A stretch of DNA of 64,000 nt from DASUPK01 sp963736305 (GTDB taxonomy: Bacteria > Actinomycetota > Thermoleophilia > Solirubrobacterales > 70-9): the NCBI GenBank assembly GCA_963736305.1, contig CAVTOD010000005.1, positions 372,001 through 436,000 of the forward strand, written 5' to 3'. Positions within the stretch are counted from its first letter, which is position 1, and every line of letters starts with the position of its first letter. Made by a program: the position numbers and the translations under genes. A model generated the notes under the pieces. That model made no database searches and was not told the DNA's origin. It was given only the letters and a program-made list of their open reading frames with translations. Shown one piece after another: positions 60,630 to 64,000 of this stretch.

Positions 60630-61844
60630 ATGGCAGGAGTCGTCCAACACACACCAGGGAGCGCATCACGGCGCACCCGGCGCGCGATCACGCTGATCGC
60701 CGGCTTCTCCCTGCTCGCGGCGTTGCTTCTCGCGGGCCGCAACCCGGCTCCCGCCTCGGCCGCCAAGGCCGCCGCCGACTGCCCGGCACCCGCTTACGGG
60801 CTCGCCCCCGACGGCCCGTCGGCGACCCGGTTCACGATGCTGATCCGGATCAACACCCAGGGAAACGTCAACACCTGGACGCAGTTCAACACCGACCCGA
60901 CCCATGAGGGCCTCGCTCCCTATGTCCGCCCGCAGGACACCTTCGTCCTCAACACCCGCTTCACCGGCAGCGGCCAGTTCCCGGCGATGACGACCGACGT
61001 GGCCGCCGGGCTCTCGAGCCAGCTCCGCGCCACCTTCCCCTGCAACCGGATCATCGACCTCAACGGCCTGAGCTACGACCCGACCCAGGCCGGCTACGCG
61101 TTCACCGGCATCGACGACCCGAACGTCTTCGCGCTGCTCACCGACTTCGAGCAGGACGACTGGAACTCCGGGCAGATCACGGACCCGGCTCGGCCGCCCT
61201 GGGACAACACGTTCGCGACGACCTTCCCCAGGATCAAGGCCTGGGACCTGGGCCTGGCGTCAACCGTGGCCGCCAATCCCCTGGGGGTCGGCAAACGCAC
61301 GGGCCTCGCCCCGCAGGATCTGGGTGACTGGAACTACGGCCAGATCGCTCAGGATCTCAACAAGAAGAACCTGCGCCTCGGCTCTCGCAAGCTCGGCCCG
61401 CAGAGCGTGCAGACGCAGAACACGTGCGCCACAGGCGGCGGCGCCGCCTTCGGCGCCCGCGCCAAGGCGCTGCGGCTCCAATACAGCTTCAAGTTCATCA
61501 CCAAGAAGGTCAGGGTCAAGGGCAAGAAGAAGAAGGTCAAGAAGACGTTCCGCCTGCCCCTGAAGAAGAAGGCGAAGCCGGTGATGAGCAACCTTGCGAT
61601 GGAGCTCTCCTTCACCGATAGCCCGCAGGCGTCGGCGAGTCAGGCGATCCTCAGCACCTCGGCCGCTCTGGCCGCATCCTGCGTCCCGCCGGCGCTCAAG
61701 CAGGGGCTCGGGGCGTTCTTCCTCTTCGCCGCGGAGGACGGGGTGCGGCTCTTCCTGCAGCAGCCTCAGATCGCGCCGCTTCGCCCGCCGGTCGGCGCGA
61801 CGACCTCCAAGGGCACCACCGGCGGCGTCGGCAGCCCCGGCTAG
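60630..61844 (+). CDS. Secreted protein of unknown function with Lys-rich segment
   Basis: About 404 aa. ATG at 60630 preferred over TTG 60609. Long signal region RRAITLIAGFSLLAALLLAGRNPAPASAA. The mature part has ADCPAPAYGLAPDG, TRFTMLIRINTQGNVNTWTQFNTDPTHEG and TFPCNRIIDLNGLSYD, then a Lys-rich stretch (about residues 300-325; KKVRVKGKKKKVKK). It ends near GVRLFLQQPQIAPLRPP with a Gly/Thr tail. No family recognised. Overlaps the convergent dehydrogenase gene by 4 bp. Confidence 0.62.
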   Translation: MAGVVQHTPGSASRRTRRAITLIAGFSLLAALLLAGRNPAPASAAKAAADCPAPAYGLAPDGPSATRFTMLIRINTQGNVNTWTQFNTDPTHEGLAPYVRPQDTFVLNTRFTGSGQFPAMTTDVAAGLSSQLRATFPCNRIIDLNGLSYDPTQAGYAFTGIDDPNVFALLTDFEQDDWNSGQITDPARPPWDNTFATTFPRIKAWDLGLASTVAANPLGVGKRTGLAPQDLGDWNYGQIAQDLNKKNLRLGSRKLGPQSVQTQNTCATGGGAAFGARAKALRLQYSFKFITKKVRVKGKKKKVKKTFRLPLKKKAKPVMSNLAMELSFTDSPQASASQAILSTSAALAASCVPPALKQGLGAFFLFAAEDGVRLFLQQPQIAPLRPPVGATTSKGTTGGVGSPG

Positions 61845-62851
61845 GCCGCTCTTTCGACCACCGTCTTCGCGCGCAAATCCGAGAGCGCCTCGGCCGCGTC
61901 GTCCCACTCGACCTTGTTCACGGTCATCGGATCCGGGTCGAACCTGCCCTGGCGGACCAGCTCCAGCACGTCCGGCATCAGTGTCCGCACGTGCGGCCGC
62001 CCCGTTACGAAGGTGATCCCCTGGGTGAACATGTCGAGCAGGGGAAGGGGTGTGGGCTCGAGGTAGATGCCGATGCTGGTCGAGTAGCCATCGGCATCGG
62101 TCGAACGCAGGACGCAGGCGATCCCCTTTGGATCGGCACTGGCATCGACCGTGATCGGATAGAAGCCCACCCGGTGCGGGAACTCCTCGTCAAGAACGTT
62201 CGCGCCCAGCGTGGCCGCCAGCTCGCGGTCGCGTGAGCTGCCCCCGACGACGTCGACTCTCTCGGCTCCGAGAGCGATTGCGATCGCGACCGAGTAGAGC
62301 GCAATCGAACCAGCCCCCATCGCGATCAGCACCGGGGCGCCGGGGTGCTCCGCGAGCGGAGGCGCCACGCACCGCCAGGCGTCCGGGATATTGTCGGAGA
62401 GGCTGGCGACGGTCGTGGGGCTGATGCCATCGGGAATCGGGACCAGCATCGCGTCCGCGTAGGGAACCCTCACCGAGTCGCTCGCGAAGCCGCCGTAGTC
62501 GTCTCCGATCGGGAGCCCGTAGGTGGAGAGCCTCGGCACCGAGCCGCAATTCCCGCTCCTCCCGGCGCGGCATGCGTCGCACTCGCCGCAGGAGATCTGA
62601 AAGGGCACGCTGACCAGGTCACCGAGCTTCACTGAGTTGACGGAGGCGCCGGCGTCGGTCACCTCCGCGACGCACTCATGCCCGAACGAGAAGGACTGTG
62701 CCGGGAAGCGACCCTGAACGAAGGCGACATCGATGTCGCAGGTCGCGAGGGCGACAGGACGGACAAGCGCCTCGCCGTCGCCCTCTAGCTTCGGGTCGGG
62801 TGCGTCGCGCCATTCGAGCTTCCCTTTCTCGACGAACTCGAGCTGTCTCAT
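61841..62851 (-). CDS. Zinc-binding medium-chain alcohol dehydrogenase
   Basis: 336 aa. Catalytic zinc ligands: Cys in ATCDIDV near 38, GHECVAEV near 58. Structural zinc loop: CGECDACRAGRSGNCG near 89-104 (four Cys). NAD(P) motif: MGAGSIALYSVAIAIALGAERV. Downstream of a tautomerase gene (ATGA overlap) and probably controlled by the HxlR regulator divergent from it. Substrate unknown. Confidence 0.86.
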   Translation of the reverse strand: MRQLEFVEKGKLEWRDAPDPKLEGDGEALVRPVALATCDIDVAFVQGRFPAQSFSFGHECVAEVTDAGASVNSVKLGDLVSVPFQISCGECDACRAGRSGNCGSVPRLSTYGLPIGDDYGGFASDSVRVPYADAMLVPIPDGISPTTVASLSDNIPDAWRCVAPPLAEHPGAPVLIAMGAGSIALYSVAIAIALGAERVDVVGGSSRDRELAATLGANVLDEEFPHRVGFYPITVDASADPKGIACVLRSTDADGYSTSIGIYLEPTPLPLLDMFTQGITFVTGRPHVRTLMPDVLELVRQGRFDPDPMTVNKVEWDDAAEALSDLRAKTVVERAA

Positions 62852-63339
62852 GCCGGGACCTCCTGATTACCGGCGGTGGCGGCCGGGACCTTCCCCGCGC
62901 CAGTGCCCTCCTGCTCGCGCTCGGCCTTGGCGGCCTCACGAAGCTGGTCGAAGTGGACGACCTGGCCCGCCGCACCCCAGTTCCCGTCCGGGACCTCGTG
63001 GATCAGCGTCCAGACGCGGATGCCCGCCTCGGGCCCCCACCCGGTCGCCTCGAGCACGAGCTTCGTCGTGTCCTCGACCAGGCCGGTCTTCCGGCGCTCG
63101 CTGAGCGCGCCGCTCGGGACCGTGATGTCGATGACGGCGTGCGGCTCGGCGACGCCGTCCGGAGTCTGGATCGCCACGGTCGGCAGCGTGTGCACGTGGG
63201 TCCAGGTGATCGAGCGGAAGAATTCGGTGTCGGGCGCTCCCTCCCAGCGCAGCAGGGTGGCGCCGAGCTCGCGCGCCAGCTCCTGCCGGTCGTTGTCGGA
63301 GAGGGACTCGGCGGGAATGGTCAGGTCGAGCTTCGGCAT
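62848..63339 (-). CDS. Tautomerase-superfamily protein (4-oxalocrotonate tautomerase-like)
   Basis: 163 aa. It begins MPKLDLTIPAESLS, so Pro becomes residue 1 after Met removal, the catalytic proline of the family. The second half has VIDITVPSGALSERRKTGLVEDTTKLVLEATGW, a second 4-OT-like beta-alpha-beta unit, followed by an Ala/Glu tail. First gene of the two-gene operon with the alcohol dehydrogenase. Confidence 0.77.
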   Translation of the reverse strand: MPKLDLTIPAESLSDNDRQELARELGATLLRWEGAPDTEFFRSITWTHVHTLPTVAIQTPDGVAEPHAVIDITVPSGALSERRKTGLVEDTTKLVLEATGWGPEAGIRVWTLIHEVPDGNWGAAGQVVHFDQLREAAKAEREQEGTGAGKVPAATAGNQEVPA

Positions 63340-63367
63340 CTGGGCTCCTTTGACGACGGCGGCTTGG

Positions 63368-63409
63368 GTTCAAAAAGCGAACGCAGAATATAGGGTTCGG
63401 ATTCCGAAC
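63368..63409. promoter_or_regulatory. Two GTTC-N7-GAAC operators for the HxlR regulator
   Basis: GTTC-aaaaagc-GAAC (63368-63382) and GTTCGGATTCCGAAC (63395-63409, perfect 7-1-7 dyad) sit 27 bp apart centre to centre. They lie in the 81-bp gap between the divergent tautomerase and HxlR genes, flanking an AT-rich -10-like segment. HxlR regulators bind such repeats, often in response to reactive aldehydes or oxidants. Confidence 0.68.
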
Positions 63410-63420
63410 GTAGCCTCGCT

Positions 63421-63891
63421 ATGCTGGCCCGGATGCGCGCCTCCGACCTCTCTGAAGAGAAATGCTCGATCGCCCGCCCGGCCGCCCTGCTGGGCGACCG
63501 CTGGACCCTGGTGATCCTCCGCCAGGCCTTCAACGGGATCAAGCGCTTCGAGGACTTCCAGTCCACCCTCGGCATCTCCCGCTCCCTCCTATCGGAGCGC
63601 CTCGGCCGCCTGGTCGACGCCGGCGTCCTGCGCCGCGAGCCCTACAAGGACGCGGTCCGCACGCGCGACCGCTACCGCCTCACCGAGATGGGCCTCGACC
63701 TCTATCCGGTCCTGATGGCCCTGCGCGAGTGGGGCGACCGCTACATGGCCGAGGAGGGCCCGCCGATCGAGATCCGCCACAGGGGCTGCGGCGGCGAGCC
63801 GACCCTCGAGCTGCGCTGTTCGGTGTGCGGCGAGGAGGTCGGAGCGAAGGACGCCGAGGCAGTCCCGGGCCCCGGCCTCAAGGTCGCCTGA
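63421..63891 (+). CDS. HxlR-family winged-helix regulator
   Basis: 156 aa (or 152 from ATG 63433). CSIARPAALLGDRWTLVILRQAFNGIKRFEDFQSTLGISRSLLSERLGRLVDAGVLRREPYKD is the HxlR DNA-binding domain with its N-terminal Cys. The C-terminus has two CxxC-like features, HRGCGG and RCSVCGEEVG. The Cys residues could sense redox or electrophiles. Divergent from the tautomerase-dehydrogenase operon. Confidence 0.88.
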   Translation: MLARMRASDLSEEKCSIARPAALLGDRWTLVILRQAFNGIKRFEDFQSTLGISRSLLSERLGRLVDAGVLRREPYKDAVRTRDRYRLTEMGLDLYPVLMALREWGDRYMAEEGPPIEIRHRGCGGEPTLELRCSVCGEEVGAKDAEAVPGPGLKVA

Positions 63892-63894
63892 CTA

Positions 63895-64000
63895 TTACGG
63901 TCCGAAGTTGCGGCAGGGCTCGCCGCGCAGTCCCGGACACGGCGGCAGCGGGGTCGGCGCCGTGACTCCCGGCACCAGCGGCAGGATCAGCCGCGACGGG
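63895..64000 (-). CDS. C-terminal end of an unidentified protein (partial)
   Basis: Only the last 34 codons are in the window: a Pro-rich tail, LVPGVTAPTPLPPCPGL, then RGEPCRNFGP and TAA. Two cysteines and prolines suggest an exported protein; Mce-type proteins can end like this, but the piece is too short to name. It converges on the HxlR gene. Confidence 0.4.
   Translation of the reverse strand, partial: PSRLILPLVPGVTAPTPLPPCPGLRGEPCRNFGP

Overview
The window reads as a chromosomal segment of a high-GC actinobacterium. The gene content points to class Thermoleophilia, probably near Solirubrobacterales: an F420-type LLM oxidoreductase, a fused E2-E1 2-oxoglutarate dehydrogenase, c-di-AMP riboswitches in front of NlpC/P60 hydrolases, a SigB/SigF-type sigma circuit, and many GTG/TTG starts. 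This placement is inferred from gene content only. I see no rRNA, tRNA, CRISPR array, phage or insertion sequence.

Layout. 0-7.9 kb: citrate synthase, two small conserved hypotheticals, an LLM oxidoreductase, a paired acyl-CoA dehydrogenase operon, a nitronate monooxygenase-like protein and a secreted FGE-sulfatase-fold protein. 7.9-12.6 kb (minus): fatty acyl-CoA reductase, alkylglycerone-phosphate synthase-like FAD oxidase and a UbiA-type prenyltransferase, a candidate ether-lipid module. 12.8-26.3 kb: a 2-oxoglutarate dehydrogenase polypeptide with its own lipoyl domains, an ECF sigma factor, aconitase, a large secreted hydrolase and an SDR. 26.4-28.8 kb: three tandem secreted NlpC/P60-like proteins under a combination of a shared inverted-repeat operator and two ydaO-type (c-di-AMP) riboswitches.

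29-33 kb: a first polyamine-type ABC operon (potA, a frameshifted potD, potB, potC). 33-39.6 kb: a cell-surface block with an MBOAT acyltransferase, four SGNH/GDSL-like proteins and Cys-rich secreted proteins. 39.6-52.7 kb: a coherent polyamine catabolism and uptake locus. On the minus strand are aminotransferase, PucR regulator, saccharopine-dehydrogenase-like protein, alanine dehydrogenase and aminobutyraldehyde dehydrogenase. Divergently on the plus strand are an APC permease, UspA and a second potABCD set. A perfect inverted repeat sits between the two halves. 52.7-55.2 kb: STAS antagonist, two-domain anti-sigma factor and SigB-like sigma factor with matching promoter motifs. 55.5-60.6 kb: an operon of aldehyde dehydrogenase, Orn/Lys/Arg-type decarboxylase, amidinotransferase-fold deiminase and M20 carbamoylase, which together could form an unusual arginine-to-putrescine route. 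60.6-64 kb: a secreted Lys-rich protein, a Zn alcohol dehydrogenase-tautomerase pair and a divergent HxlR regulator with two matching operators.

The dominant theme is polyamines: predicted synthesis (56.9-60.6 kb), two uptake systems, and oxidation of putrescine to GABA with alanine recycling. Four genes between 30.4 and 41.8 kb each need exactly one base skipped to restore a full-length family member. I annotate these as frameshifted and cannot decide between sequence error and real mutation.
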